Shown here: positions 8,111 through 16,258 of the stretch, piece after piece
Layout of the letters: every line of letters starts with the position of its first letter
How positions within the stretch are numbered: position 1 is the stretch's first letter
Source: Burkholderiales bacterium
GTDB taxonomy: Bacteria > Pseudomonadota > Gammaproteobacteria > Burkholderiales > Burkholderiaceae_F
DNA: 51,220 nucleotides
NCBI GenBank assembly: GCA_020248785.1
Contig: JADCGX010000225.1
Coordinates: 1 to 51,220 of the forward strand
Direction: 5' to 3'
Notes under the pieces: generated by a model
Seen by the model: only the letters and a program-made list of their open reading frames with translations
What the model was told of the DNA's origin: nothing
Databases searched by the model: none
Translations under genes and position numbers: made by a program

Positions 8111-9459
8111 CAGACCGCGACCGCGTCGCGCCAGCGCTCGCCCGCCGCGGGCGCAGCCAGTTGATTGGCGTAGGGCGCGGGCCAGCCTAGCAGCCTGCTG
8201 GCTTCTTCAGCCGCCGCGCGCAGCGCACCCCAGTCGGCTGCGCCCAGATGAACGACTCCATAGCGGTGGCTGCCGGTCCAGCGGAAGTCGCGCTCCAGCG
8301 CCGCGCCGCGCTTGGGAAAGGCGAGCAACAGCGCATCGGGGTGCAGCCGTTGCAGCAGCGCACGCTGCCTGCTGCGCGGTGCGGCCGGCACCGGGTCGCC
8401 GGGAAAGGCGCGATACACGAGGCTCGCGGCCACCTGCGCGCTGGGCGCGAGGCGCCGCACGCTGCGCGGGTCTGCGCCAAACGCGAGCGCCACGCTCATG
8501 GCGTGCGCGTCGGCGCCGGAAACGCGCGCATACAGGTCGCCAAACTGCGATGCCAGTCGCGGGTTGCACTCGATCACCGTGAGACGGTCGCTCGCAGCGT
8601 CGTAGAAGAACTCGAGGTTGAAGAAGCCGTGCGTGTAGCCGATGGCCGCCAGGAAGCGGCGCGCCACGTCGAGCGCGCGCGTCTGCACCGCCGCAGGCAG
8701 CCGGCTCGGCACCTCCCAGCGCAGGAACGCCTGCGTGCCCGGCACCGTCACGGCATCGACCACGCCCAAGGCGTGCACGCGGCCGTCGAAGGCCCAGCCG
8801 TCGAGGTTGAACTGCGGCGTGCCCAGCGGGACCGGCGCTTCGAGAAACACGCGATGCGCACTGCCCGCCTCCGGCAAGCGCGCGCGCCGCACGCGCTCGA
8901 AGGGCTCGACCAGCCGCGTGAGCAGCCAGCGCTCGCGCGGGGTGAAGGCCAGGTGCGCCTGCAGGGCCGCGCGCGTGTCGACGCGCCGCGCCAGCACCGA
9001 GAACGCGGCCTTCACCGGCTTCACGTACGCCGGCAGCTGCAAGTCACGGGGCAAGGGCTCGCCATGCCCGGCGTCCACGCTCTGAAACGGCAGGCTCGCC
9101 TCGGGCGCCACGCGGTCGAGCACGCGGCGCGCGTGCAGCTTGTGCTGCGCGGCCAGAATCGCCTCCGGCCGCGCGCCCGGCAGGTCCAGGCGCTCGGCCA
9201 CCAGGGCGGCGGCCAGCGCGCCAAACTGTTCGTGGTGCGACAGCACCGCGCGCCAACCACGCTTGCGGCCGCGCTTGACCTGCCGCTCGACGAACGCGTC
9301 AATGTCGAAGCGCACGAGCGCGAGGTTGCTTGGGAAGGCGAACAGATCAAAGCCCGCGCGGTCGAAGCGCGCGCTGCCCTCGGCCCGCAGGCGCGCGAGG
9401 GCCTGGAGGTCCCAGTCGTAGGCAAACAACCAGGCGGCAGGGGCGGGCACGGGGGACAA
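8110..9459 (-). CDS. ATP-grasp domain ligase, substrate unknown
   Basis: The 449-residue protein carries an ATP-grasp core. HKLHARRVLDRVAPEASLPF precedes the fold, LPAYVKPVKAAFSVLARRV carries the nucleotide-binding lysine, and FNLEFFYD...VIECNPRLASQFGDLY holds the Glu/Asn that bind Mg-ATP (about 285-330). ATP-grasp enzymes join a carboxylate, activated as acyl phosphate, to an amine or thiol. This one resembles the stand-alone carboxylate-amine ligases found beside modifying enzymes rather than carbamoyl-phosphate or D-Ala-D-Ala ligases. It is the first gene of a coupled operon, so the methyltransferase and the membrane sulfatase-type enzyme probably act on or export the same product. Confidence 0.85.
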   Translation of the reverse strand: MSPVPAPAAWLFAYDWDLQALARLRAEGSARFDRAGFDLFAFPSNLALVRFDIDAFVERQVKRGRKRGWRAVLSHHEQFGALAAALVAERLDLPGARPEAILAAQHKLHARRVLDRVAPEASLPFQSVDAGHGEPLPRDLQLPAYVKPVKAAFSVLARRVDTRAALQAHLAFTPRERWLLTRLVEPFERVRRARLPEAGSAHRVFLEAPVPLGTPQFNLDGWAFDGRVHALGVVDAVTVPGTQAFLRWEVPSRLPAAVQTRALDVARRFLAAIGYTHGFFNLEFFYDAASDRLTVIECNPRLASQFGDLYARVSGADAHAMSVALAFGADPRSVRRLAPSAQVAASLVYRAFPGDPVPAAPRSRQRALLQRLHPDALLLAFPKRGAALERDFRWTGSHRYGVVHLGAADWGALRAAAEEASRLLGWPAPYANQLAAPAAGERWRDAVAV

Positions 9460-9634
9460 GCGAAGCGGGCTTGGCGTTGACTGCGCTGACCGAACTGTCA
9501 GTACAGCGGCATCCGGGTAGCGGAGGGTAGCGGATCGGGGTCGCTGTTCAGCTTAGCAGGGCGAGCGCGCGGGTCCCGTCGTGTGCGGAAGTCAAGCGCT
9601 GGCGTGCACAAGGCAGCTAAACGCATTGAAGCCG

Positions 9635-9913
9635 CTAATGTGGCGCACAGGCGTCGACGACGAGGGCCAGCACACAGAAAAGGGCCAACGCATAGCGAAC
9701 CGAGCGCTCCGAGAAGCGGCCCACCGCGAACAACGCGAAAGCACTACCAAGCGCAACCAGCAGCCGGCCTATCCAGACCGCGCGCGACCCCGAGACAATG
9801 AAGCGACCGCCAGAGCGAGAGATGGCGGTGAACTCGCCGTGGAAGAGCGCGGACGCACCGAAGGCGAGGAAAGCGAGGCTGACGGCGAGGAAAACGAGGC
9901 GAAGGTATCCCAT
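9635..9913 (-). CDS. Small hypothetical membrane protein (92 aa)
   Basis: I do not recognise a family. The protein has three hydrophobic segments: LVFLAVSLAFLAFGASALF near the start, IGRLLVALGSAFALFAVG in the middle, and ALALFCVLALVVDACA at the end. A polar stretch with GEFTAISRSGGRFIVSG lies between the first two. It looks like a real small inner-membrane protein because hydrophobicity is organised and the codon pattern resembles its neighbours. The ribosome site is weak. It is followed upstream by another small minus-strand envelope gene, so the two may be co-transcribed. Confidence 0.5.
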   Translation of the reverse strand: MGYLRLVFLAVSLAFLAFGASALFHGEFTAISRSGGRFIVSGSRAVWIGRLLVALGSAFALFAVGRFSERSVRYALALFCVLALVVDACAPH

Positions 9914-10033
9914 GTAGACCTATCGACCTTTGGAGCGGGGTTTGTCGAGCCGCGGTTTGGCGGGACTCTGCTGCGCGAAACACGGCATTGCCAGCGATCA
10001 CAGCCGAAGCTGAGTCGTACCAGAGTGCACGCA

Positions 10034-10486
10034 CTACGTCTGCCGCCGCTGGTATTCGTGCAGCACGTCGTCAAGAGATGGATTGTTTGCCGCTGCGCCG
10101 GAGACGAACACAATCGGCAGTGGGCCTTGCATGACGCGCTGTGTCGACGCCATTTGGTCGGGTGACACCTTTGGGAACCGTACGCCATCGGTGCGCTCGA
10201 CTGAAATGCCACGCGACTTCAGGTCGGCGGTCAGCCGGTCGGCGCGCATTGCCTCGTCTCGGGTGCAGTTCTTGGCGGCAACGACGTGGACGGTTTCCGC
10301 GCGCTGCCCCGCAGCGACGGGCATCGATACAAAACGAGAGTCGTCCGCTCGTGCCGACTTGGCTACGGACGGCACGGTTACGGGCGGCGCGGCCGGCGTC
10401 TTCGCGGGTTGCAGGCTCCGAGCCGCGGTGACCAGCAGAACGAGTCCGACCGCAGCACCAACCACCAAAAGCATCGCTTGGAGCAT
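10034..10486 (-). CDS. Membrane-anchored hypothetical protein (150 aa)
   Basis: Starting at ATG 10486 the protein has one N-terminal anchor (LLVVGAAVGLVLLVTAARSL), then a proline/alanine-rich linker. A periplasmic domain of about 100 residues follows, containing a lone conserved-looking Cys (AAKNCTRDEAMRADRLTADL). No family is recognised. AGGACGA sits a few bases upstream as a possible ribosome site. The longer open frame upstream starts with a serine/arginine-rich stretch that overlaps the hemerythrin gene antisense and is unlikely to be translated. Confidence 0.6.
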   Translation of the reverse strand: MLQAMLLVVGAAVGLVLLVTAARSLQPAKTPAAPPVTVPSVAKSARADDSRFVSMPVAAGQRAETVHVVAAKNCTRDEAMRADRLTADLKSRGISVERTDGVRFPKVSPDQMASTQRVMQGPLPIVFVSGAAANNPSLDDVLHEYQRRQT

Positions 10487-10649
10487 TTGTCGTCCTACCT
10501 GCGGATCTGCTTCCAACCGTTCTGCGCCTAATGCAATCGATGAACGCCAAGATCGACTCACAAAGCGCCAAAACTCCTGTCGCGTGGGCCCCAATCTTGC
10601 TCGACGGCGCGCAAGTTGCCCATTGACCTTGACGACGAGGACGCAGAGC

Positions 10650-11147
10650 GTGAATGGCGTCCAACTTCTCATCGACCAGCATCGCGAGCTGGAGCAGCGG
10701 CTGGATGCAGCCATCGACGGCCTCCACCGTCAGCCCGCCGAGCGCAGCCGTCGGCTGGCCGAGATCGGCGACCACCTGGCGGTACATCTCACCTCCGGGG
10801 AGGAGGTGTTCTATCCGGCAGTCAGGCAGCAATCGACCGAGGACGTTCTGCTCGAATCGCTCGAGGAGCACCTGTCGCTCAAGCGTCTGCTGTCCGACCT
10901 GCTGGCGCTGCCGCTCGACGATCCGACCTTCGAGCCCAAGCTCAAGGTCCTGGCCGAGCAGACCGAGCATCACCATCACCTAGAAGAGGAACACCTGTTC
11001 CCCAAGGCACGCACGCTGATGGCACCCGCCACGCTTGACGGGCTGGGCCAGCAGATGAAGGCGCTGCAGGTGCGCATGCGCCGCGACCCCAAAGACGCCC
11101 CGCGCGACGTCGTTGCCGAGCAGACCGACCGCGCCGCGCCGCTTTAA
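10650..11147 (+). CDS. Hemerythrin HHE-domain protein
   Basis: The 165-residue protein starts with GTG at 10650, 9 bp after GACGAGG; no ATG fits the family N-terminus. Iron-binding histidines and acids appear in the expected order: LIDQHRELEQ (His11), HLAVHLTSGEEVFYPAV, LEEHLSLKRLL and EHHHHLEEEHLFPKA. Hemerythrin HHE proteins form a four-helix bundle with a di-iron site that binds O2, NO or acts in redox sensing in the cytoplasm. It stands alone on the plus strand and is followed by a hairpin that could end its transcript. Confidence 0.9.
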   Translation: MNGVQLLIDQHRELEQRLDAAIDGLHRQPAERSRRLAEIGDHLAVHLTSGEEVFYPAVRQQSTEDVLLESLEEHLSLKRLLSDLLALPLDDPTFEPKLKVLAEQTEHHHHLEEEHLFPKARTLMAPATLDGLGQQMKALQVRMRRDPKDAPRDVVAEQTDRAAPL

Positions 11148-11529
11148 TCGCCTGAAAATCGGGGTCTGACCCCGGTTTTCAGATGCTGGTCTCAGAAGCT
11201 GCGGCGACTCGGGGTATCGGTGGCGCTGGCGCTTGGTGATGTGGCATTCCGCAAGCTTGCGGGCTGCATCGTCGTGGCGCCACAAGGCCGTCTTCTCGGG
11301 CGAGAGCGAGGCGCGCAGCAAGCGGCCGCGGCGGTGGGTGTCGGGATGTGCTCGGCGCTCAGGCCGGTATCGGTCGATCGAGCCTAATTCGTTGCCGTCC
11401 TGGTCTGTCTCAGTCCCGATCTGCCCTTCGTGTGATCAGCCTGAATCGCGGCCTGCATCGCGACCTACATCGCAAGTAGGCGGCGACCTTCGTGCGAGCT
11501 ACGCTCCGCCCTCTCGCACGGAGATCGTC
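11148..11529. other. Non-coding stretch after the hemerythrin gene
   Basis: There is no gene. It contains the palindrome at 11152-11182 and a patch with CATCGCG-type repeats around 11455-11480. An open frame continues into the next gene but reads as arginine/serine-rich low-complexity sequence. Confidence 0.6.
11152..11182. terminator. Hairpin after hemerythrin, possible terminator/REP copy
   Basis: Two 15-bp arms (CTGAAAATCGGGGTC and its near-complement, 14 of 15 matching) sit 5 bp after the hemerythrin stop. There is no T-run after the stem, so it may be a bidirectional terminator or simply a second copy of the GGGGNCWGACCCC palindrome seen near 415. Confidence 0.55.
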
Positions 11530-13080
11530 ATGCGCCTACGCCCGCTGCCCGGCCTCGCTTTTGCCCTTGCGCTGCTCGTTGCGCCAATTGCGCAGGGCGC
11601 CGACATGCCGGCGGGGATCAAGTGGGTCGATGTGAAGGCCGGCGGCAGCGTCGATGCGGCCTTCGCGCAGGCCAAAAGGGAGAACCGGCCGCTGTTCCTC
11701 TACTGGGGCGCGGTGTGGTGCCCGCCGTGCAACCAGGTCAAGGCCACTGTGTTCAGCCGGCAGGACTTCATCGAGCGCGCGCGCCACTTTATCCCCGTGT
11801 ACATCGACGGCGATGCGCCCGCCGCGCAGCAACTGGGCAGCCGCTTCAAGGTGAGCGGCTACCCGACCACGATCCTGTTTCGCCCCGACGGCACCGAGGT
11901 CACGCGTCTGCCCGCCGAGGTGGACGGTGAGCGCTACATGCAGGCGCTCGCGCAAGGCATGAGCGGCAAGCCGGTCAAGGCGCTGCTGGCCCGGGCGCAG
12001 GCGGGCAAGCCGCTGTCGCCCACCGAGTGGCAGCAGCTTGCGTTCCATTCGTGGGACGTCGACATGGGGACGGCGCTGCCGAGAGACAAGCTGCCCGCGG
12101 TGCTGTGGGACCTTGCGCGGCGCTCGAACACGGCCGCGCCTGAGGCCTCGGCACGCCTGGCAATGCAGGCCGTGCGCATCGCCGCGGGTGAGACTGCGGA
12201 CAAGGCAGCGCCGTTCGACAAGGGCGCAGGCTTGCAGCGCGTGCGCGCCGTGCTCGCCGCACCGCCGATTGCGCGCGCCAACCTGACCGAACTCGCCTAT
12301 GGCGCCGAGCGGGTGCCGCCCTTCCTGACCGAAGCGGGCGCGCCGCAGCGCGCGCAATTGCTGCGCGAATGGGACCGCGCGCTGGTGCGCCTGGTCGACG
12401 ATGGCGGCCTGTCGCGCATGGACCGCGTCATGGCCGCCAATGCGCGCGTGAACCTGGCGCGCGTCGAGGTCGGCAAGGGCCCGGTGCCGGTCGAGTTGCA
12501 GACACAGGTGCGCGGTGCGGTCATGACCGCGCTGCGCGACGTGAAAGACCCCTTCGAGCGCGAAGCGTTGTCGGTCGCCGCGGCCAGCGCGCTGGCCGAC
12601 GCGGGCCTGGCTGCCGAAGCCGACGCGGTGGCGCGCGCGCAGATGGAGCGCTCGGCGACACCGTACTACCACATGCGCGTGCTGGCGGCGCTGGCGCGCG
12701 AGCGCGGCGACACGGCCAACGCGCTCGCCTGGTCCGAGAAGGCGTACGCGAGCGCCAAGGGCCCGGCCACGCGGCTGGAATGGGGCGCCGGTTATCTGCG
12801 CTCGCTCATCACGCTCGCGCCCGCGCAGAGCGAGAAGATCGAGCGCACCGCGCGCAGCATCCTCAGCGAGCTCGAGCCGAAGCCCGAGACCTTCCATGGG
12901 CGCAACCGCGCCATCCTTGAGCGCGCGGGCCGGCAACTGAACGAGTGGAACAAGGACGGTAAACAGGACGCGGTGCTGGCGCGCCTGCGCACGCAGCTCG
13001 GCACGGTGTGCACGCAGCTCCCCGCGCAGGCACCGGAGCGCGCCACCTGCAACGGGTTGCTGACCGCCAAGGCAGCTTGA
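11530..13080 (+). CDS. Exported thioredoxin-fold protein with C-terminal helical repeat region
   Basis: From ATG 11530 the product is 516 residues. A signal peptide ends at about residue 23 (PIAQGAD). A thioredoxin-like domain with the redox motif WCPPC (Cys64, Cys67) and cis-Pro block VSGYPTTILF covers about 30-145. The remaining 350 residues are alanine-rich helices resembling TPR/solenoid repeats. Single-domain relatives are periplasmic thiol oxidoreductases (Thioredoxin_7 type). The long helical extension suggests a protein-binding platform, but its partner is unknown. It is monocistronic as far as can be seen. Confidence 0.85.
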   Translation: MRLRPLPGLAFALALLVAPIAQGADMPAGIKWVDVKAGGSVDAAFAQAKRENRPLFLYWGAVWCPPCNQVKATVFSRQDFIERARHFIPVYIDGDAPAAQQLGSRFKVSGYPTTILFRPDGTEVTRLPAEVDGERYMQALAQGMSGKPVKALLARAQAGKPLSPTEWQQLAFHSWDVDMGTALPRDKLPAVLWDLARRSNTAAPEASARLAMQAVRIAAGETADKAAPFDKGAGLQRVRAVLAAPPIARANLTELAYGAERVPPFLTEAGAPQRAQLLREWDRALVRLVDDGGLSRMDRVMAANARVNLARVEVGKGPVPVELQTQVRGAVMTALRDVKDPFEREALSVAAASALADAGLAAEADAVARAQMERSATPYYHMRVLAALARERGDTANALAWSEKAYASAKGPATRLEWGAGYLRSLITLAPAQSEKIERTARSILSELEPKPETFHGRNRAILERAGRQLNEWNKDGKQDAVLARLRTQLGTVCTQLPAQAPERATCNGLLTAKAA

Positions 13081-13090
13081 TGGTGCCGTC

Positions 13091-13534
13091 CTACGCCGCC
13101 GGCGCGAGCGTCTTCGTCATGAAGACCTTGGTGATGCCGTGCGGGTACATGGTCCGCTCGTGCTCGATGCGATAGCCGAGCCGCTTGTAAAACTCGGGCG
13201 CCTGGAAGCTGAGCGTCTCGAGCAAGACGACCGTGCAGCCGTGGGCTGCTGCGTGCCGCTCGAACTGCTGCGCGATGCGCGTACCAAGGCCGGTGCCGCG
13301 CAGATCCTCGTGCACCCAGAGCTGCTGCAGCTCGCAGCACGGTCCCCAGCGCCGGCCGATCGCGCCGCCAAGCACGGCGCCCGTCGCGTCGCGCGCGACC
13401 GCCGAGATCGGGCGCACCTCGTGCAACGGTGCCGCCGCATCGTTGTAGTCTCCCAGATCGGTGTCGATCACGCGTGCCGCCTCCGGCGGGCAGGCATCGT
13501 GCGCCGTGACGACGATGGGAGTCTCTGCGTTCAT
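13091..13534 (-). CDS. GNAT-family N-acetyltransferase
   Basis: From ATG 13534 the protein is 147 residues with the GNAT acetyl-CoA motif LWVHEDLRGTGLGTRI. This is followed by an end pattern (APEFYKRLGYRIEHERTMYPHG) typical of small-molecule or protein acetyltransferases. The acceptor cannot be told. It begins 14 bp after the end of the O-methyltransferase reading frame, so the two were probably one transcription unit. Confidence 0.88.
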   Translation of the reverse strand: MNAETPIVVTAHDACPPEAARVIDTDLGDYNDAAAPLHEVRPISAVARDATGAVLGGAIGRRWGPCCELQQLWVHEDLRGTGLGTRIAQQFERHAAAHGCTVVLLETLSFQAPEFYKRLGYRIEHERTMYPHGITKVFMTKTLAPAA

Positions 13535-13548
13535 GGCCGCTCCGCCGC

Positions 13549-14217
13549 TCAGCGCTTGCGTGCCAGCGTGAGCCCGTCGCCGATGGGCAGCAAGGCGAGA
13601 TCGATGCGCTTGTCGCCCGGCAGCTTGGCGTTCAGCCGCTGCAGGGCGGCGGTGTTCGCGTCGCGGGCGGCATCGACCGGCTGCGCCACCCGGCCCGACC
13701 ACGGCGTGTTGTCGATGGCGGTCAGCCCGCCCGGGCGCAGCAGCGTCAGGCAGCGTTCGTGGTAGCCGTCGTAGTTGGACTTGTCGGCGTCGATGAAGGC
13801 GAAGTCGTACTGGCCCGCCTGCCCGGCCGCGATGCGCGCATCGAGCGTGTGCAGCGCGGGCTCGAGCACGAGCTCGACCTTGTTGGCCACGCCGGCGCGC
13901 TCCCAGTAGGGCCTGGCGACCGAGGTGAACTCGTCACTGATGTCGCAGGCGAGGATGCGGCCCTCGGCGGGCAGCGCGAGCGCCACCGCGAGCGCGCTGT
14001 AGCCGGTGAACACGCCGATCTCGATCGCGCGGCGCGCGCCCATGAGCCGCACCAGCGGCTACGGCAGCGCGCCCTGCTCGGGTGCGATCTGCATGCCGGC
14101 GCGCGGGTGGCCAGCCGTGAACTCGCGCAGCTTGGCGAGCTCGGGATGCTCGCGCGCCGTGTGCTCCTGCACGTCGGCAAGCAGCGTGTCGTCGAGGGAC
14201 AGGGTGCGGCGGGACAT
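13549..14217 (-). pseudogene. O-methyltransferase interrupted by one in-frame TAG
   Basis: The full frame from ATG 14217 reads MSRRTLSLDDTLLADVQEH, typical of the caffeoyl-CoA O-methyltransferase-like (COG4122-type) family. It continues through MQIAPEQGAL, hits TAG at 14061-14059, then resumes in the same frame with LVRLMGARRAIEIGVFTGYS (SAM motif I), FAFIDADKSNYDGY (metal/SAM motif) and IDNTPWSGRV to the stop at 13549. No bases are gained or lost; full length would be about 222 residues. A shorter product from ATG 14052 would lack the N-terminal helices that shape the active site. It may be a true nonsense mutation, a sequencing error or a readthrough codon. Confidence 0.8.
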
Positions 14218-14407
14218 CGGCGCGCTCCGTGCTGAGGAGCGCGCAGTCTAGGCGCGGGGGCTGGGCGCGCCCAGCCCGGCAGCCTCTGCGGATTGCCTTC
14301 CACGGCACGCTGCTGCGTTGGCCTGTCGTTGTTGCCTGTCGTTGGTCGGATCGCATCATGGGCATACTCCAACGAGAGCAGACCTTTTCAGGCCGCATAC
14401 CTTCGCC

Positions 14408-15331
14408 ATGGGCGACACGCAGCCCCACCGCATGCAGCAGTCCATCGAGATCGACCAGCGCCTGGCCCGCCCGGGTGTCGAGCTCGCGTATCGCGTCACG
14501 CGCGGCGGCGGGCCGGCCGGGCGCGGCATCGTGCTGCTGCATGGGCTGGCCAGCAACCTGTCGCGCTGGTCGGAGTTCGTCGAGCACACCACGCTGGCCG
14601 GGGCCGGCACGCTGGTCCGCGTGGACCTGCGCGGGCATGGCGCCTCGACCACGCGCGGCCCGCTCAGCCTCGAGCTCTGGTGCGAGGACCTGGCGGCGCT
14701 GCTCGATGCGGAAGGACTGCGGCGTGCCGTGCTGGTTGGCCACAGCCTGGGCGCGCAGGTCGCGCTGCAGTTCGCCGCGCGTCATGCCGCGCGCACCGAG
14801 GCGCTGGTGCTCATCGACCCCGTGTTTCGCGCGGCGCTGTCGGGGCGCTGGCGCCTGCTGGCGCAGGCCTCGCCGCTGCTGCACGTGCTGGTCGCGCTGC
14901 TGCGCGCAGCCAACGCGCTGGGCCTGCGGCGCCGCCTGTTGCCGCCGCTCGACCTGCGCGAGCTCGACCGTCAGGCGCGCATCGCGCTGCAATCGCCCGA
15001 CGCCGAGGCCGCATTCGTCCGCCAGTACAGCTCGACGACGGCAGACCTGCAGCACATTCGCACCGCGCACTACCTGCAGAACCTGATCGAGCTGTTCCGC
15101 CCGCCGCCACCGCCCGAGGCGACCGCCTTGCCGGTGCTCGTGCTGCTTTCGACCGGGGCCACGTTTGCCGCGCTCGATGCCACGCGCGCGGTGGCCCAGC
15201 GCTTCCCGCAGGGCCGCATCGAGACGATCGACTGCCATCACTGGCCACTCACCGAGCGGCCCGCGGAAGTGCGCGCGCTGATCGAGGGCTTTGTGCATGC
15301 CCTGCCCGGCGGTACGCTTGTCGCCCGCTAG
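14408..15331 (+). CDS. Alpha/beta hydrolase
   Basis: The 307-residue protein has the hydrolase fold pattern: oxyanion block VLLHGLASNLSRW, strand VRVDLRGHGAS, nucleophile elbow GHSLG (Ser113), and a late DCHHWPLTERP for the catalytic His. The cap region (about 145-225) is helical and alanine/leucine-rich. The substrate is unknown; lactone, ester or epoxide hydrolases all share these motifs. ATG 14408 is used; a second ATG at 14432 is possible. The stop codon TAG is part of the CTAG at which a family C element begins. Confidence 0.88.
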   Translation: MGDTQPHRMQQSIEIDQRLARPGVELAYRVTRGGGPAGRGIVLLHGLASNLSRWSEFVEHTTLAGAGTLVRVDLRGHGASTTRGPLSLELWCEDLAALLDAEGLRRAVLVGHSLGAQVALQFAARHAARTEALVLIDPVFRAALSGRWRLLAQASPLLHVLVALLRAANALGLRRRLLPPLDLRELDRQARIALQSPDAEAAFVRQYSSTTADLQHIRTAHYLQNLIELFRPPPPPEATALPVLVLLSTGATFAALDATRAVAQRFPQGRIETIDCHHWPLTERPAEVRALIEGFVHALPGGTLVAR

Positions 15332-15602
15332 CCCGGATGTTTCATCAAGGACGCGGGAGTTGCGCGGATGCGTGCGCGAGCCAGATTGGGCGATAGGGGC
15401 ACAGCCGATGCCCGCAGGCATCGGCGAGCACTTGAGCGCAAGCTGGCCGCGCAGAGCCCGTCCCCGCGAAGGCGGGGGCGCCGCGCAAGCCCGCGTAGCC
15501 TCGGCGGACCAAAGTGGTCCTGTCCAAACATCACTTCGCCAAGCTGATTGCAGAATGAGAGCTACCGCTTGCGTGGGCGAACTGGTGAAGCATCCGGGCC
15601 AG
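15328..15602 (+). mobile_element. MITE-like element, family C, copy 1 (about 275 bp)
   Basis: It begins CTAGCCCGGATGTTTCATCA and ends with an inverted counterpart at 15584-15602 (16 of 19 positions match). A second copy is at 27246-27494 in the same orientation; the two agree closely over their first about 180 bp. Inside is a perfect 9-bp hairpin, GCCGATGCC/GGCATCGGC (15404-15425), present in both. This copy has an extra palindrome at 15462-15477 that copy 2 lacks. There is no coding sequence. It begins on the stop codon of the alpha/beta hydrolase. Confidence 0.75.
15462..15477. repeat. REP-like palindrome nested in family C copy 1
   Basis: CCCCGCGAAGGCGGGG forms a 6-bp G/C stem with a 4-base loop. 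It resembles the CCCGCGNAGGCGGG repeats scattered in many beta/gammaproteobacterial intergenic regions. It accounts for most of the 26-bp length difference between the two family C copies. Confidence 0.6.
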
Positions 15603-15648
15603 GAACGCGCGAGACGTTCCATCCACGCAAGCCAGCCAGGAGACCGTC

Positions 15649-16185
15649 ATGCCCAGCCTCACCGACCAGGTGGCCAACTATGCCGCCTACCACCGCGACC
15701 GCCGCAACATCGCCACGCACTTCGTCGGCGTGCCCATGATCGTGTTTGCGGTCGCCATCCTGCTGTCGCGCCCCGGCTTCGAGCTCGCCGGGCTGCCTCT
15801 CACGCCGGCCTGGCTGCTGGTGGCCGCGACCTGCGCGTTCTACGTCTCGATGAGCGTCGGCTACGGCCTCGTGATGACCGTGCTGCTGGCGCTGATCACC
15901 TGGGCCGCCGGCTTCGTCGCGGCCGGCGGCACGGCACTGTGGCTGGGCGCCGGCTTCGGCCTCTTTGTGATCGGCTGGGCGATCCAGTTCCTCGGCCACT
16001 ACTACGAAGGCCGCAAGCCCGCCTTCGTCGACGATCTGGTGGGCCTGCTCATCGGCCCGCTGTTCCTCGTGGTCGAGACCGCCTATGCACTCGGCCTGAG
16101 CGGCGCGCTGCGCCGCGCGGTCGAAGCGCGCGTCGGCCCCACGCACGACGGCTCGGGCCGCAAGGCGCCCGGCCTGACCGCCTGA
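15649..16185 (+). CDS. Mpo1-like (DUF962) 2-hydroxy fatty acid dioxygenase family membrane protein
   Basis: The 178-residue protein has four to five membrane helices and the family's His motifs: YAAYHRDRRNIATHFVGVP at the N-terminus and IQFLGHYYEGRKPAFVDDL in the C-terminal half. Yeast Mpo1 is an Fe(II)-dependent peroxide-requiring dioxygenase that shortens 2-hydroxy fatty acids. Bacterial members keep the histidines but their substrates are untested. The start follows an AGGAGACC ribosome site at 15637-15644. It is the first gene after the family C element and is transcribed towards the Bug receptor, from which it is separated by about 70 bp. Confidence 0.9.
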   Translation: MPSLTDQVANYAAYHRDRRNIATHFVGVPMIVFAVAILLSRPGFELAGLPLTPAWLLVAATCAFYVSMSVGYGLVMTVLLALITWAAGFVAAGGTALWLGAGFGLFVIGWAIQFLGHYYEGRKPAFVDDLVGLLIGPLFLVVETAYALGLSGALRRAVEARVGPTHDGSGRKAPGLTA

Positions 16186-16258
16186 GGTCAGTGCCTCAGC
16201 CTTGGCAAACACACGACGCTGGGCCCGCCACCCGGCGCGCACAACAATGGAGACCCGC

